From positions 1,178,001 to 1,242,000 of the forward strand of contig NZ_CP113939.1 in assembly GCF_029392315.1 (NCBI RefSeq): a stretch of DNA of 64,000 nt. Reading direction: 5' to 3'. This DNA comes from Bifidobacterium sp. ESL0690 (GTDB lineage: Bacteria > Actinomycetota > Actinomycetes > Actinomycetales > Bifidobacteriaceae). The notes beneath the pieces were generated by a model that saw only the letters and a program-made list of their open reading frames with translations, made no database searches and had not been told where the DNA came from. The position numbers and the translations under genes were made by a program. Positions 45,966 to 56,645 of the stretch are shown here, in pieces; the stretch's first letter is position 1; each line of letters begins with the position of its first letter.

Positions 45966-46583
45966 ATGATAGGGATGCTCAACGGCAGGGTGGAAGGCGT
46001 CGGGGATGTCTCCGCCTTGATTGACGTCAACGGCATCGGTTTCGAAGTGCGTATGCCTGCAGCCGAACTTTCCGCGTTGCATTCCGGTCAGGAAGCCAAA
46101 GTGTTTACTTCACTGAACGTCTCGCAAGATGCCATCGCGTTATACGGATTCCTATCACAATCTTCAAAACGCATGTTCCTGCAATTGCAGAAGGTCAGCG
46201 GCATCGGCCCGCGTGTGGCGTTGTCGTTGCTCTCCACGCTTCCGCCGGACAAGCTTGCGAAAACCGTTATGGACGGAGACGCAGCAGCACTGGCAAAGGC
46301 TCCGGGCTTGGGCAAAAAAGGCGCGCAAAAAATCATCCTTGAGCTGCGCGGCTCCATCAACCTCGATGAAATCGAAAGCGGGAGAGCCTCAGCCGAACCA
46401 GAATACGATGCGGGCACCACAGAGGTCATCGAAGGTCTTGTTTCCTTGGGATGGCGGGAAAATGACGCGGCTCACGCCGTCACCAAGGTCTGCAAAGACA
46501 ATGGCATCGAGACTCCACTACAGAATTCGGATATTCCCAAAGTTCTGAAACTGGCATTGACATCTTTGGATCGGGGGCGCTAA
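45966..46583 (+). CDS. ruvA: Holliday junction branch-migration protein RuvA
   Basis: Tetrameric junction-binding partner of RuvB, 205 residues. The N-terminal OB domain begins MIGMLNGRVEGVG; two HhH motifs follow (LQKVSGIGPRVALSLL and KAPGLGKKGAQKIILELR), then a flexible linker and the C-terminal RuvB-binding helices (EVIEGLVSLGWRENDAAHAV). ATG 45966 is preferred over the upstream frame start at 45924. ruvB starts 6 bases later. Confidence 0.97.
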   Translation: MIGMLNGRVEGVGDVSALIDVNGIGFEVRMPAAELSALHSGQEAKVFTSLNVSQDAIALYGFLSQSSKRMFLQLQKVSGIGPRVALSLLSTLPPDKLAKTVMDGDAAALAKAPGLGKKGAQKIILELRGSINLDEIESGRASAEPEYDAGTTEVIEGLVSLGWRENDAAHAVTKVCKDNGIETPLQNSDIPKVLKLALTSLDRGR

Positions 46584-46589
46584 ATCATC

Positions 46590-47651
46590 ATGGCAGAGAC
46601 CAACGGACCACAATCCAATAAGGGAGTCGACGAGCAATCGTTGCGTATGATTTCCTCCGAACCCATCGGTAACGAACCGGTCAGCGATGAGGAACTTCGC
46701 CCGCGAGCACTGGAAGGTTTCATCGGTCAGCCGCTGCTCAAGGCGCAGCTACAGCTTTTCCTCGATGCCGCAAGGAAACGCGACGTGCCGCCGGACCATA
46801 TCCTGCTTGCCGGCCCTCCGGGACTTGGCAAGACCACGTTGGCGATGATTGTGGCCAACGAGTTGCAGGTGCCCATTCGCGTCACTTCTGGCCCCGCGAT
46901 TCAGCATGCCGGCGATCTGGCTTCGATTCTGAGCTCTCTCGACGAAGGTGAAGTGCTCTTTATCGACGAGATTCACCGCTTGCCGCGACCGGCGGAAGAG
47001 CTGCTGTATATCGCCATGGAGGATTTTCGTGTCGATGTGATGGTCGGCAAAGGGCCTGGCGCTTCCTCCATTCCGCTGACATTGCCTCGTTTCACCGTCA
47101 TAGGCGCCACCACACGCGAGGGCATGCTGCCTTCTCCGTTGCGTGCCCGTTTCGGGTTCACCGCTCATCTGGATTTCTATCCGCATGAGGAGCTGGAACG
47201 GTTGATCGAACGGAGCGCTGGCGTGCTCGGCATCAATCTGGCCGACGGCAGCGCCCGGCAGCTTTCCCTGCGCAGCCGCGGCACGCCTCGTATTGCCAAC
47301 CGTCTGCTGCGGCGTGTCCGTGACTGGGCTATCGTCCACGACCTCGATGAGATTGGCCCCGACGACGTCCAGGCGGCATTGGAGCTCTATCAGATTGATT
47401 CCGAAGGTCTTGACCGGCTTGATTTGGCGGTTTTGAATGCCATCGTCAAGAATTTTGACGGCGGCCCGGTCGGCCTCAACAATCTTTCGGCGATGGTAGG
47501 CGAGGAATCCGAAACGGTGGAAACCGTCTGCGAGCCGTATCTGGTACGCGAAGGGTTCCTGGTACGTACGCCGAAAGGCAGGGTCGCGACGCAAAAAGCG
47601 TGGCAACATCTGGGCTTGACACCGAAAGATGATGTCAACAAGTTATTCTAA
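46590..47651 (+). CDS. ruvB: Holliday junction branch-migration ATPase RuvB
   Basis: Hexameric AAA+ motor of branch migration, 353 residues. [19 protein letters not shown] near the start, Walker [12 protein letters not shown] near residue 72, Walker [12 protein letters not shown], sensor 1 [21 protein letters not shown] and the winged-helix C-domain ([16 protein letters not shown]). Operon with ruvA. Confidence 0.98.
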   Translation: MAETNGPQSNKGVDEQSLRMISSEPIGNEPVSDEELRPRALEGFIGQPLLKAQLQLFLDAARKRDVPPDHILLAGPPGLGKTTLAMIVANELQVPIRVTSGPAIQHAGDLASILSSLDEGEVLFIDEIHRLPRPAEELLYIAMEDFRVDVMVGKGPGASSIPLTLPRFTVIGATTREGMLPSPLRARFGFTAHLDFYPHEELERLIERSAGVLGINLADGSARQLSLRSRGTPRIANRLLRRVRDWAIVHDLDEIGPDDVQAALELYQIDSEGLDRLDLAVLNAIVKNFDGGPVGLNNLSAMVGEESETVETVCEPYLVREGFLVRTPKGRVATQKAWQHLGLTPKDDVNKLF

Positions 47652-47738
47652 AATCCGATACGGTAGGTATGTAGATATCAGCGAGTTTGGCATCTTCAGC
47701 AAGTCCGTATGTAACGTTTCGTCCGATTGGAGTTCCCT

Positions 47739-48281
47739 GTGAGTGGTGGCAATTCGATCATTCTTTTCGTCTTTATTATCTTGATGATTGCCGTGATGTG
47801 GTGGCAATCGCGCAAATCGAAGCAACAGCAGCAGAAAGTCCAGGATTTCCGCACTTCGCTGCAGCCCGGTGAGTTGGTGCAGACCATCGGTGGCATCATC
47901 GGTAAAGTCGTTTCCGTCGATACCAAGTATGAAGAGATCGTCATCGATTCCGAAGGCTCGAAGATGCGTTTCATCTTCCGCGCCATCAGCAAGAAATATG
48001 AGCGTCCGGCCTACATCGATGATGACGAAGTGGACGAAGACGGTAACCCGATCGTCAGCGACGATGAGGATTCCGCCAATGACGCAGAAGATGCCGACAC
48101 CACTGAGAACCAGACGTCATCATCTGATAATCAGGCACAAAAGCCCTTCGATGGCGACAGTGAAAACGACGAAACTGAACAAACGTCGGATGACGATGAG
48201 GAAAACGCGGACGATGCTTCTGCCGAAGATTCTTCCAAGGAAGATGCCAAGGCTGAAGAAGACAGCGGGGAAACCAAGTAA
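47739..48281 (+). CDS. yajC: preprotein translocase subunit YajC with long acidic tail
   Basis: Accessory membrane protein of the Sec translocase, 180 residues against about 90-120 usual. One membrane segment (about 6-24), then basic QSRKSKQQQQKVQDF and the cytoplasmic beta domain PGELVQTIGGIIGKVVSV. The last roughly 90 residues are a disordered run of Asp, Glu, Ser and Asn. GTG 47739 has GGAG 7 bases upstream. Its place after ruvB is typical of actinobacterial ruvCAB-yajC-secDF loci, but secD/secF do not follow here. Confidence 0.94.
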   Translation: MSGGNSIILFVFIILMIAVMWWQSRKSKQQQQKVQDFRTSLQPGELVQTIGGIIGKVVSVDTKYEEIVIDSEGSKMRFIFRAISKKYERPAYIDDDEVDEDGNPIVSDDEDSANDAEDADTTENQTSSSDNQAQKPFDGDSENDETEQTSDDDEENADDASAEDSSKEDAKAEEDSGETK

Positions 48282-48367
48282 TTCCTCGTTCATAGGTGTG
48301 GGGCCGAAACGAAAGTACGGTTCCAAAAATTCAGTAATTAATGGCCACTAGGCAGTAAGGCTTGCTC

Positions 48368-48949
48368 ATGACACAATCGGATATCACCATCACAGAGCTC
48401 GGCAAGGTCGGTGCAGAGGATGCACAATACATGGCTTCGCTCATTCGCACCATCCCCGGTTTCCCGAAAGAGGGTGTGCTGTTCCGTGATTTCATTCCGG
48501 TGCTTGCCGATGCACGCGGATTCTCTATCATGATCAAGGCGCTTGAATTGGCACTGCCGGTTCCTGCGGATTCCTTTGACTATATCGCTGGTCTGGAAGC
48601 CCGAGGATTCCTCATTGGCCCGCCGCTGGCGGCCAAACTCGGCAAGCGTTTCCTCGCGGTGCGCAAGGCCGGAAAACTGCCTCCTGAAACCATCGGTGAA
48701 AGCTATTCGCTTGAATACGGTGAGGCAAAGGTCGAAATCGAAAAAGAAGCGGTCAAGCCTGGCGACAGGGTGCTGATCGTCGATGATTTGATTGCTACAG
48801 GCGGCACAGCAAAGGCTGCTGCAGACCTGATCGTCAAGGCAGGTGGCGAGGTCGTCGGTTTCAGCTTTGTGATGGAGCTTATCGGCCTTACCGGACGCAG
48901 CGATCTGGGAGATATGCCAATCAGCTCATTGGTCACTATGCCAGCCTGA
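48368..48949 (+). CDS. apt: adenine phosphoribosyltransferase
   Basis: Purine salvage enzyme making AMP from adenine and PRPP, 193 residues. GFPKEGVLFRDFIPVL near residue 32, YIAGLEARGFLIGPPLA, and the PRPP-binding loop VLIVDDLIATGGTAKAAADLI near 137. In-frame TTG 48362 is a less likely start. It stands between yajC and sucC in the same direction. Confidence 0.97.
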   Translation: MTQSDITITELGKVGAEDAQYMASLIRTIPGFPKEGVLFRDFIPVLADARGFSIMIKALELALPVPADSFDYIAGLEARGFLIGPPLAAKLGKRFLAVRKAGKLPPETIGESYSLEYGEAKVEIEKEAVKPGDRVLIVDDLIATGGTAKAAADLIVKAGGEVVGFSFVMELIGLTGRSDLGDMPISSLVTMPA

Positions 48950-49010
48950 CGCCGATTGTCAGTTGTCTAACGCATAGGTTGAATGAGCATTTATCGGATA
49001 AGAGGATTCC

Positions 49011-50207
49011 ATGGATCTTTATGAATATCAGGCACGGCAGCTGCTTGCGGAACAAGGCATCGATACCCCCAAGGGAATATTCGCCCAGAATTCCCATGAG
49101 GTTGCCGAGGCGGCTGACGAAATCGGCTATCCTTGCGTCATCAAAGCGCAGGTCCGCACCGGACATCGTGGTCAGGCAGGCGGAGTGAAGCTCGCGAAAA
49201 CGCAGGATGAAGCCATTCTTTCCTCGGAGCAGATTTTGCCGATGACGATTCGCGGCCACAAGGTCAACGGCGTTCTGGTAGCCGAGGCCAAGAACGTGCT
49301 CCATGAGTATTACGTTTCGATTTCCCTCGATCGGTCCTCCCGGGATTTCGACGTTCTCGCGACGGCCAACGGTGGCACCGAAGTCGAGGAAATCGCGAAA
49401 GAACATCCTGAATCGGTCAAGCGCCTGCATATCAGCGCCCTGCAGGATTTCGACTTGGATGCCGCCCGTAAAATGGCCGAATCCATTGGTTTTTACCATG
49501 CCGATGTCGATCAGGCCGCAGACGTGCTTTTGAAGATGTGGAAATGCTTCAAAGACAACGACGCGACCTTGGTCGAAATCAATCCTCTGGCCAAAATCGG
49601 CGATCCGGATGACGAATCTTCAAAGAAGCTTTGTGCGCTTGATGCCAAGATTTCTTTGGATGACAACGCTGCATTCCGTCACGACGGATGGCAACGTTTC
49701 GCTGACACCACCCACACCGATATGTTCGAGGAGAAAGCCAAAGAACACGGGTTGCATTATGTACATTTGAAAGGCGAAGTCGGTGTCATCGGCAACGGTG
49801 CAGGCCTGGTGATGAGCTCACTCGATGCCGTCTCCGGTGCAGGAGAGGATCAGGGAACCGGCGTGAAACCGGCGAACTTCCTCGATATCGGGGGAGGGGC
49901 TTCGTCAGAGGTCATGAGCACCAGCCTTTCCATCGTGCTCTCCGACCCGCAAGTCGAATCGGTGTTCGTCAATGTTTACGGTGGTATCACCGCATGCGAT
50001 GAGGTGGCCCACGGCATCCTTGAAGCGCTCGAGAAGCTGAATGTCTCCAAACCGATTGTCGTTCGTTTCGACGGCAACGCCGCAAAGGTCGGCCTCAAGA
50101 TACTCGAAAACGCGCATAATCCCAACATCCACGTCAGTGGCACCATGGAGGAAGCGGCACAAGAGGCCGCAAGGCTCGCCAAGCCCGCTAAGGAGGCCAC
50201 GAAATGA
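49011..50207 (+). CDS. sucC: succinate-CoA ligase, beta subunit
   Basis: ADP/GDP-forming succinyl-CoA synthetase beta chain, 398 residues. The ATP-grasp fold begins [39 protein letters not shown] (metal ligands), [14 protein letters not shown] and the C-terminal [13 protein letters not shown] are family marks. The stop overlaps sucD by 4 bases. Bifidobacteria lack a full citric acid cycle, so the pair may serve succinyl-CoA supply for biosynthesis (inference). Confidence 0.97.
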   Translation: MDLYEYQARQLLAEQGIDTPKGIFAQNSHEVAEAADEIGYPCVIKAQVRTGHRGQAGGVKLAKTQDEAILSSEQILPMTIRGHKVNGVLVAEAKNVLHEYYVSISLDRSSRDFDVLATANGGTEVEEIAKEHPESVKRLHISALQDFDLDAARKMAESIGFYHADVDQAADVLLKMWKCFKDNDATLVEINPLAKIGDPDDESSKKLCALDAKISLDDNAAFRHDGWQRFADTTHTDMFEEKAKEHGLHYVHLKGEVGVIGNGAGLVMSSLDAVSGAGEDQGTGVKPANFLDIGGGASSEVMSTSLSIVLSDPQVESVFVNVYGGITACDEVAHGILEALEKLNVSKPIVVRFDGNAAKVGLKILENAHNPNIHVSGTMEEAAQEAARLAKPAKEATK

Positions 50208-51139
50208 CACTCTTCATCGAAGACAATGCCCCGGTCATCGTTCAGGGAATGACTGGCCACCAAGGCATGACCCATACTGCTCGTATGCTCAATGCGGGTA
50301 CCAATATCGTTGGTGGTGTCAATCCGCGTAAAGCCGGTAAGAACGTTTCCTTCCATATCGATGAAACCGGCGACGATATCGCGGTCCCGGTCTATGCGAC
50401 CTGTGGCGAGGCCAAGGAAGCCACTGGTGCCAAGGCAAGCGTGATTTTCGTACCTCCACGTTTCGCAAAAGACGCGATGCTCGAAGCCATCGAAGCCGGG
50501 ATTGGTCTCATTGTCGTCATCACCGAAGGCATTCCCGTGGCCGACACGGCCTATTGCGTCGAACTTGCCTTGCGAAAAGGCATCAGAATCATCGGGCCCA
50601 ATTGCCCCGGACTGCTGAAACTTCCTGAGACCAATGATTCCGACGACAAGGGCATCAATCTCGGTATCATCCCCGACGGCATCGTTTCCTCGGGGCCACT
50701 TGGCCTGGTTTCCAAATCCGGTACGCTGACCTACCAGCTTATGGGCGAACTCTCCGACATCGGCTTCACCGCTTGCATCGGAGTAGGTGGAGATCCCATT
50801 GTCGGCACGACGTTGGTCGAAGCGTTGCAGCAGTTCGAAGCTGACGATGCCACCAAAGCCGTCATCATGATCGGAGAAATCGGCGGCAACGCCGAACAGG
50901 ACGCTGCAGCTTGGGCCAAAGAGCATATGACCAAGCCAGTCGTTGCCTATATCGCCGGATTCACCGCTCCCGAAGGCAAGCAGATGGGCCATGCCGGCGC
51001 CATCGTCTCTGGAGGCAAAGGAACCGCGCAGGATAAGAAGGAAGCGCTCGAAGCCGCAGGAATTCCGGTGGGTAGGACTCCCGGCCAGGCGGCGCAGCTG
51101 ATTCGCAAGATGGTGGACGGCGGTACTTCCAAGGCATGA
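50204..51139 (+). CDS. sucD: succinate-CoA ligase, alpha subunit
   Basis: CoA-binding chain carrying the phospho-histidine, 311 residues. The N-terminal Rossmann part has [17 protein letters not shown] and GGVNPRKAG; the active His lies in [22 protein letters not shown] near residue 265. ATG overlaps the sucC stop, and its own stop overlaps the next membrane-protein gene, so the three are translationally coupled. Confidence 0.97.
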   Translation: MTLFIEDNAPVIVQGMTGHQGMTHTARMLNAGTNIVGGVNPRKAGKNVSFHIDETGDDIAVPVYATCGEAKEATGAKASVIFVPPRFAKDAMLEAIEAGIGLIVVITEGIPVADTAYCVELALRKGIRIIGPNCPGLLKLPETNDSDDKGINLGIIPDGIVSSGPLGLVSKSGTLTYQLMGELSDIGFTACIGVGGDPIVGTTLVEALQQFEADDATKAVIMIGEIGGNAEQDAAAWAKEHMTKPVVAYIAGFTAPEGKQMGHAGAIVSGGKGTAQDKKEALEAAGIPVGRTPGQAAQLIRKMVDGGTSKA

Positions 51140-52509
51140 GCAAAAACCAGCGGCCATGGATAAAAGGGGTTCTGATAGCCCTTGGCGGATCCGTGATTTT
51201 CACGGTGTGCCTAGGGCTTTTCATGGCGTTGACTTTGCTGGTTGTCTCCATGGAAGAGGGCGGGGGCACACTTTCCGGCCAGTCGGTTCCGTTGACGTTG
51301 GCAATTGTGCTTCTGAGTCAAGGTGCGAGTTTCCGAGCGGGGGCCATCACATTGAGCATTGTGCCGCTCTTCCTGATGTTTTTGCTTGTCTGGCTGATAG
51401 CATGGCTGACCAAAGTGCTTTCCGGAAGCCCCAAGGCCTACGTAACGGGCCTGCTGCTGTGGGTGGCCATCATGTGGGTGTTTACGCAGAACGTCGCCGT
51501 CATCCTTGAAGACCCCATCTGGTTGGTCATGGTCAAGACGGCCATCGTTTTCACCGTCGGTTTCCTGTGTGGCGCTTTGCCGCAGTCGAAATTGATGAAA
51601 CGGTGCGTCGCATTCATCCGCGACAACATCTCCGATCGTCTTGCCATTGCCCTGAAACTCGGATTCACCAATACGATTGCGCTGCTTCTGGGCTATCTGA
51701 CCATCGGCTTCATCACGGTGATGGTTTGGGTCGTCACCAACCAAAGCGCTATGGTACGTGTCTTCCACTTGGCCAACATGCAGACCGGTTCCCGGATCAT
51801 GACCACGATCTGCACCTTGGCGTGGCTGCCGAACCTTTGTCTGTGGGCGATTTCCTGGCTGTTCGGTTCAGGTTTCACCATCGGAGACCTCGCATCATTC
51901 ACGTTATGGAACGACCACGCTGCAGGCCTTCCAGCAGTGCCGATTTTCGCGATATTCCCGCAAGCTGTATCCAATGACATCCTCCGCGTCTGCTTCATAT
52001 CGATTCCACTCGTTTGCGGCTTCCTTATCGGTGCTGTCGAACTGTTCTTGCCGCGCTGCTTCGCCATCGGTGCCGGCAAACCAGAAGAGCCGGTGAACAT
52101 CGGCAGAATCATCGGCCAGTTCATTTACCCAATTCTTTCCTTCTTCCTTACCAGCGCCTTGATGGCGTTGCTGATGAATATCCTCTTCGGCCTCTCTTCT
52201 GGGGCTTTGGGACAGCACCGTCTTGCCCACGTCGGCGTGGATTCGGCCGCTTCCTCTCGGGTGGTATGCCTGCCCACCGCCCTTGGCTTCTCGTTCGCCT
52301 GGCTGCTCTCCGTCGTGGTCGTCGCCATGGTCTTTGCCATGCGATTGTTCTTCGGCTATCTGAGAGCCCAAGGCAAAACGAACGCCAACGAAAATGATGG
52401 TGCAGACGATAATAGCGATATCGGCAATGCCGTTTCCACAGCCTCAACTACTTCAGCCTCATCAGCAGCTACCGGTTCAACGCCGGAAGATGAGACGGAA
52501 ATCCCATAA
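51136..52509 (+). CDS. polytopic membrane protein, DUF6350-like
   Basis: 457 residues with around ten hydrophobic segments and a short polar C-terminal tail rich in Asn, Asp, Ser and Thr. No catalytic motif is evident. The position between sucD and purH is the place of DUF6350 proteins in other Actinobacteria, so the assignment rests largely on context. ATGA overlap with sucD. Its function is unknown; it could be a permease-like or cell-envelope protein. Confidence 0.8.
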   Translation: MSKNQRPWIKGVLIALGGSVIFTVCLGLFMALTLLVVSMEEGGGTLSGQSVPLTLAIVLLSQGASFRAGAITLSIVPLFLMFLLVWLIAWLTKVLSGSPKAYVTGLLLWVAIMWVFTQNVAVILEDPIWLVMVKTAIVFTVGFLCGALPQSKLMKRCVAFIRDNISDRLAIALKLGFTNTIALLLGYLTIGFITVMVWVVTNQSAMVRVFHLANMQTGSRIMTTICTLAWLPNLCLWAISWLFGSGFTIGDLASFTLWNDHAAGLPAVPIFAIFPQAVSNDILRVCFISIPLVCGFLIGAVELFLPRCFAIGAGKPEEPVNIGRIIGQFIYPILSFFLTSALMALLMNILFGLSSGALGQHRLAHVGVDSAASSRVVCLPTALGFSFAWLLSVVVVAMVFAMRLFFGYLRAQGKTNANENDGADDNSDIGNAVSTASTTSASSAATGSTPEDETEIP

Positions 52510-52535
52510 TACCGCCGCAACAAAGGGAGAAACAG

Positions 52536-54203
52536 ATGACAGAAACCAATCGCAGGATTCGGCGCGCCTTGGTCTCGGTTTACGACAAAACCGGTATCGA
52601 AGGACTTGCTGAAGCGTTTATTAAGGCCGGTACTGAAGTCGTTTCCACCGGTTCCACGGCTAAACGGCTCGCCGAGCTCGGTGTCGATGTCACCGAAGTG
52701 CAACAAGTCACCGGTTTCCCTGAAAGCCTTGGGGGACGGGTCAAAACGCTCGACCCGCATATTCACGCGGGAATCCTGGCCGATATGACCAATCCGGCAC
52801 AGGCCGAAGAGCTCAAATCGCTCGATATCAAGCCGTTTGACATGGTCATCGTCAATCTCTATCCGTTCGCCGATACCGTCCGGTCAGGAGCGAATGAAGC
52901 CGATATCATCGAAAAAATCGATATCGGCGGACCTTCTATGATTCGTGGTGCGGCGAAGAACAGTGCCAGCGTGGCCGTCATCACCGACCCTGCTGATTAT
53001 GCGTTGGCTGCCCGGCGTGTGGCCGACGGTACCGGATTCTCGGCAGAAGAACGTCGTTGGTTGGCTGCCAAAGCGTTCGAGACAACGGCAGCTTACGACG
53101 CTACCATTGCCGAATGGACCGGTAGACACTGGCCGAAGCCAGCAAACATTGTCGAAGACGCTTCTGCCGACACGCAAGATACAGACAAAGCGGAAGAGAA
53201 CAAGCAGGCTGAAATCGACTCTGAAGTTTCACTGTTCCCTGAACATCTGACTCGTACGTGGGACTATGCGCATGGGCTTCGTTATGGCGAAAACCCGCAC
53301 CAGCAGGCGAGCCTGTACGTCGATGCGCTTGACCAGACCGGTTTCGCGCATGTCGAGCAGCTCGGCGGCAAGCCAATGAGCTACAACAATTACGTCGACG
53401 CCGATGCGGCATGGCGTGCGGTCTGGGATTTCGCACCGCAGATTGCCGTGGCTGTCTGCAAGCACAACAATCCTTGCGGTCTCGCGATTGGCAAGACCGT
53501 TGCCGAAGCCCATCTCAAAGCCCATGCCTGCGACCCGATGAGCGCCTACGGTGGTGTCATCGCAGCGAACTCGACGGTGACTCTAGAAATGGCTCAGAAC
53601 GTGCGTCCGATTTTCACCGAGGTCATCGTGGCGCCTGATTACGAGCCGGCGGCGCTGGAACTGCTCAAAGCCCACAAGAAGAACCTGCGCATTCTCAAGG
53701 TGGAGCAGCGGCCGCATACCGACATGCAGTTCCGTCAGATCGACGGCGGCATTCTGGTGCAGTCCATCGACCGAATCGATGCTCCAGGCGATAACCCGGC
53801 AAATTGGAAACTTGTTTCCGGTCAAGCCGCCGATACACAAACGCTTAATGACTTGGTCTTTGCATGGCATGCGATTCGCTGTGTCAAATCCAACGCTGTC
53901 CTGCTGGCGCATGACCAGGCGACGGTAGGCATCGGCATGGGGCAGGTCAACCGTGTCGATTCCTGCCATCTGGCCGTCGAACGTGCCAACACGCTTGCTG
54001 ATGGCGCGAACCGTTCGAAGGGCTCGGTGGCCGCTTCTGATGCGTTCTTCCCGTTTGCAGACGGTGCCGAGGCTCTGATTGATGCCGGAGTAAAGGCCAT
54101 TGTGCAGCCTGGCGGATCGATTCGTGATAAAGAAGTGATCGAAGCTGCACAGAAGCGTGGCATCACGATGTATCTGACGGGAACACGACACTTCTTCCAC
54201 TGA
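52536..54203 (+). CDS. purH: bifunctional AICAR transformylase/IMP cyclohydrolase
   Basis: Last two steps of IMP synthesis, 555 residues. The N-terminal MGS-like cyclohydrolase domain has [19 protein letters not shown] and [14 protein letters not shown]; the transformylase domain has [21 protein letters not shown] with the catalytic Lys-His, and [18 protein letters not shown]...[12 protein letters not shown]. An acidic insert around residues 205-230 lies between the domains and accounts for the extra length. GGGAG precedes the ATG. Confidence 0.97.
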   Translation: MTETNRRIRRALVSVYDKTGIEGLAEAFIKAGTEVVSTGSTAKRLAELGVDVTEVQQVTGFPESLGGRVKTLDPHIHAGILADMTNPAQAEELKSLDIKPFDMVIVNLYPFADTVRSGANEADIIEKIDIGGPSMIRGAAKNSASVAVITDPADYALAARRVADGTGFSAEERRWLAAKAFETTAAYDATIAEWTGRHWPKPANIVEDASADTQDTDKAEENKQAEIDSEVSLFPEHLTRTWDYAHGLRYGENPHQQASLYVDALDQTGFAHVEQLGGKPMSYNNYVDADAAWRAVWDFAPQIAVAVCKHNNPCGLAIGKTVAEAHLKAHACDPMSAYGGVIAANSTVTLEMAQNVRPIFTEVIVAPDYEPAALELLKAHKKNLRILKVEQRPHTDMQFRQIDGGILVQSIDRIDAPGDNPANWKLVSGQAADTQTLNDLVFAWHAIRCVKSNAVLLAHDQATVGIGMGQVNRVDSCHLAVERANTLADGANRSKGSVAASDAFFPFADGAEALIDAGVKAIVQPGGSIRDKEVIEAAQKRGITMYLTGTRHFFH

Positions 54204-54290
54204 GTCGGGCGTAGCGAAGCCCAGCTGAACTGAGTGGAACCGAGTAAAAACGCGGTTGCGCGTCAAACTTTCGATAACTTCATAAACTAA

Positions 54291-54333
54291 AATACCGGTA
54301 CGCGGCTAAACTTGCTCACGTACCGGTATTTTT
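54291..54333 (+). terminator. rho-independent terminator after purH
   Basis: AATACCGGTACG and CGTACCGGTATT pair perfectly over 12 bp around a 16-base loop, then T3-T5. It ends 18 bases before the DUF3017 gene. Confidence 0.9.
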
Positions 54334-54351
54334 ATCGTAAAAGGAATGACC

Positions 54352-54639
54352 ATGTCCCACAAGCATCCGTATGTCTCCGAGAAGAACGAAGGCAAACCGC
54401 TGTTCGAATGGGGAGTGCTGGTTCTGGTCATCGTTTCTGCTGTCTTGGCAGGCCTTGGACATACGATGGCCGCCACAGCGGTATTCGCTGCGACGGCCAT
54501 CATCACGGGACTTATCAGATTGATTTTGAAAGACCGAAGCCCTTGGAAAATCCGTTCAGTTGGATTCGACGCCTTTATCGGCATCACCCTGGGAATCGGA
54601 CTGCTGGTCGTTTACTTCAGTATTCGGCTGATGATGTAA
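54352..54639 (+). CDS. small membrane protein, DUF3017-like
   Basis: 95 residues with three hydrophobic segments, a basic segment LKDRSPWKIRSVGFDAF and an N-terminus facing the cytoplasm. DUF3017 proteins have this size and are found next to purH or nearby in Actinobacteria, so the call is from size, pattern and location. ATG 54352 has AAAGGA 6 bases upstream; ATG 54346 abuts the ribosome site and is rejected. Role unknown. Confidence 0.75.
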   Translation: MSHKHPYVSEKNEGKPLFEWGVLVLVIVSAVLAGLGHTMAATAVFAATAIITGLIRLILKDRSPWKIRSVGFDAFIGITLGIGLLVVYFSIRLMM

Positions 54640-54672
54640 ACGACGCTTTTCAATCGTTGTCAGTCAATCCAA

Positions 54673-55683
54673 TCAGTCTTTGGTTTCACCGAAATTGATG
54701 CTTTCGACGGTTGCGTCATTCTCAGCATCAGCCTGAGTAGCTGAATCCTCAGTCTTGTTCGAATCGCCAAGGAACGGCATTTGGAAATCAGCGGACTGCT
54801 CAGAAGATTCAGGTTCTGCGTCTTCACTCTTGGAATCGTTGTCGTCCTTCTCCCAATCAGCTGTTACGTCAAGAGCTTCAACGTCTTCCTCATGCTTGCT
54901 GGAAAGCATTTGCGCGACGATGGCAACGATGGCGACGACGGCCGCGGCGAGAATCGAGCAGATCCAGAAGATCAGGAGCTGCTTCAACGGGTTTACGGCA
55001 AGACCCGCGTTGTTGGCAAAGATGGCGATGCCGGTGGCACGTGCAGGGTTGAGCGAGGCACCGGTAATCGGATAGGTGAAGGTGACACCGAGCGCGTATG
55101 CAACGCCCATGATGGCCGCCGCGTTCTTGGCAGCCTTGCCATCATCATCAATCGCACGCAGCGAAGCGGCTACCACGATGACCGTGGCGACGACCTCGAC
55201 GATAATCGCGAAGAAAATGCCGAAACTCACGCCGGCCTGCTGCAGCTGTGCGGAGGAAATGGAACCCTGATCATAGCCGTTGACTGCGTTCGCGAACCAC
55301 ATCTTGGCCGGAGCGGCCTTGGAAGTCGGCAACACGAACTTGACTATTGCACCAGCTCCGATGCCGCCAAGAACCTGAGCGATGATGTAGCAAATGCCAT
55401 TGATGAAATTGGTCTTGCCGGTCAGCATTGCCGCCAACGTCACTGCCGGGTTGAATTGACCACCTGAGAACTTGCCGAAGATGAAGGTCATGGCAGCGTA
55501 GGCCAGGCCCGTGGCTGCAGCGATCAGAATCGCGCTAGGGCCATAGAGCGATGGGCTCAGCGCAGAAACGAGATAAATAGCCAGAAAAATCAGGAAGCTG
55601 CCGACGAGCTCGCCCAAAATACCCGAAATCGAAATGGGCTTTCCATTCGTGCTGCCTGTGTGTTGTGCTTTTTGTTCCGTCAT
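54673..55683 (-). CDS. MIP-family channel (aquaporin/glycerol facilitator) with acidic C-terminal tail
   Basis: Six-helix membrane channel. The two half-helices carry NPA: GGQFNPAVTLAAML near residue 75 and GASLNPARATGIAIF near 215. 336 residues against about 230-280 usual, because the last roughly 80 residues form an acidic Asp/Glu/Ser tail predicted to be cytoplasmic and disordered. Whether it passes water or glycerol cannot be settled by eye. ATG 55683 is preferred over TTG 55686. Divergent from rluB. Confidence 0.93.
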   Translation of the reverse strand: MTEQKAQHTGSTNGKPISISGILGELVGSFLIFLAIYLVSALSPSLYGPSAILIAAATGLAYAAMTFIFGKFSGGQFNPAVTLAAMLTGKTNFINGICYIIAQVLGGIGAGAIVKFVLPTSKAAPAKMWFANAVNGYDQGSISSAQLQQAGVSFGIFFAIIVEVVATVIVVAASLRAIDDDGKAAKNAAAIMGVAYALGVTFTYPITGASLNPARATGIAIFANNAGLAVNPLKQLLIFWICSILAAAVVAIVAIVAQMLSSKHEEDVEALDVTADWEKDDNDSKSEDAEPESSEQSADFQMPFLGDSNKTEDSATQADAENDATVESINFGETKD

Positions 55684-55868
55684 CAATTATTCCTTTTTAT
55701 ATATAAATTGACCGCCATACAACACAATATGATAGCAAGAGGGCGGTAATTACTGTATACTAGTGTCTAGTTGTGTTCATGTAGAAAGTATTACGTAGAT
55801 ACACAACGAATTCAGTACGCGACGAAACGTTGTATGAGAACGCTTCGCAAGGCCACGTTGGGAGAACG

Positions 55869-56645
55869 ATGCCACACGCATATTCACACGCCGAAAAGGC
55901 GCATCACGAAAATTACGATGAGGGAATTCGCCTTCAAAAACTCTTGGCGCAGGCCGGTTTCGGCTCGAGGCGCAAGTGTGAGGAAATCATCACCGAAGGC
56001 CGGGTGGAGGTAGACGGGGAACTGGTGACCGAGCTCGGCACCCGCGTCGACCCTTCGAGCCAGGAGATCCGAGTCGATGGGTCGAGGATTCGGCTCAACA
56101 ACAAGCACATCACCTTGGCGCTGAACAAGCCCAAGAAGGTGCTTTCCACCATGGACGACCCGAAGGGTCGCTATACGCTCCGCGACATCGTGGGCGACAA
56201 ATACGAGCGCATTTTCCATATGGGGCGCTTGGATTACGAAACCGAAGGCCTCATCTTGATGACCAACGACGGCGAGCTCAGCCAACATGTTATGCATCCC
56301 CGATACGAAGTCAAGAAGACGTATATCGCCACGCTCGACGGACGCATCAGCGGCAACATCTGCCGACGTCTGGTCACCCAAGGCGTCAACCTGGACGACG
56401 GACTGATTAGGCTTGACCATTGCGCCATTATCGATTCCTCGCGTGACCAGACTATCGTCAAGGTCGTGCTGCATTCGGGCAAGAACCGCATTGTCCGCCG
56501 CATCTTCGGAGCTGTCGGCTTCCCTGTGCGCCGGCTCGTGCGTACGCAGATTGGACCCATCAAGCTCGGTGATCTGAAGCCGGGTTCGTACCGTGTGCTT
56601 TCGCAGACGGAAGTCCGCTCGCTCGCCAAGGAGGTAGGCCTGTGA
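55869..56645 (+). CDS. rluB: 23S rRNA pseudouridine synthase, RluB/RsuA family
   Basis: Modifies a uridine in large-subunit rRNA (RsuA branch could act on 16S instead). 258 residues. The S4 RNA-binding domain is [31 protein letters not shown]; the catalytic motif is [19 protein letters not shown] with the essential Asp; later [36 protein letters not shown] 55869 follows GGAGAACG. GTGA overlap with the cmk-der gene repeats the actinobacterial order rluB-cmk-der. Confidence 0.95.
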   Translation: MPHAYSHAEKAHHENYDEGIRLQKLLAQAGFGSRRKCEEIITEGRVEVDGELVTELGTRVDPSSQEIRVDGSRIRLNNKHITLALNKPKKVLSTMDDPKGRYTLRDIVGDKYERIFHMGRLDYETEGLILMTNDGELSQHVMHPRYEVKKTYIATLDGRISGNICRRLVTQGVNLDDGLIRLDHCAIIDSSRDQTIVKVVLHSGKNRIVRRIFGAVGFPVRRLVRTQIGPIKLGDLKPGSYRVLSQTEVRSLAKEVGL

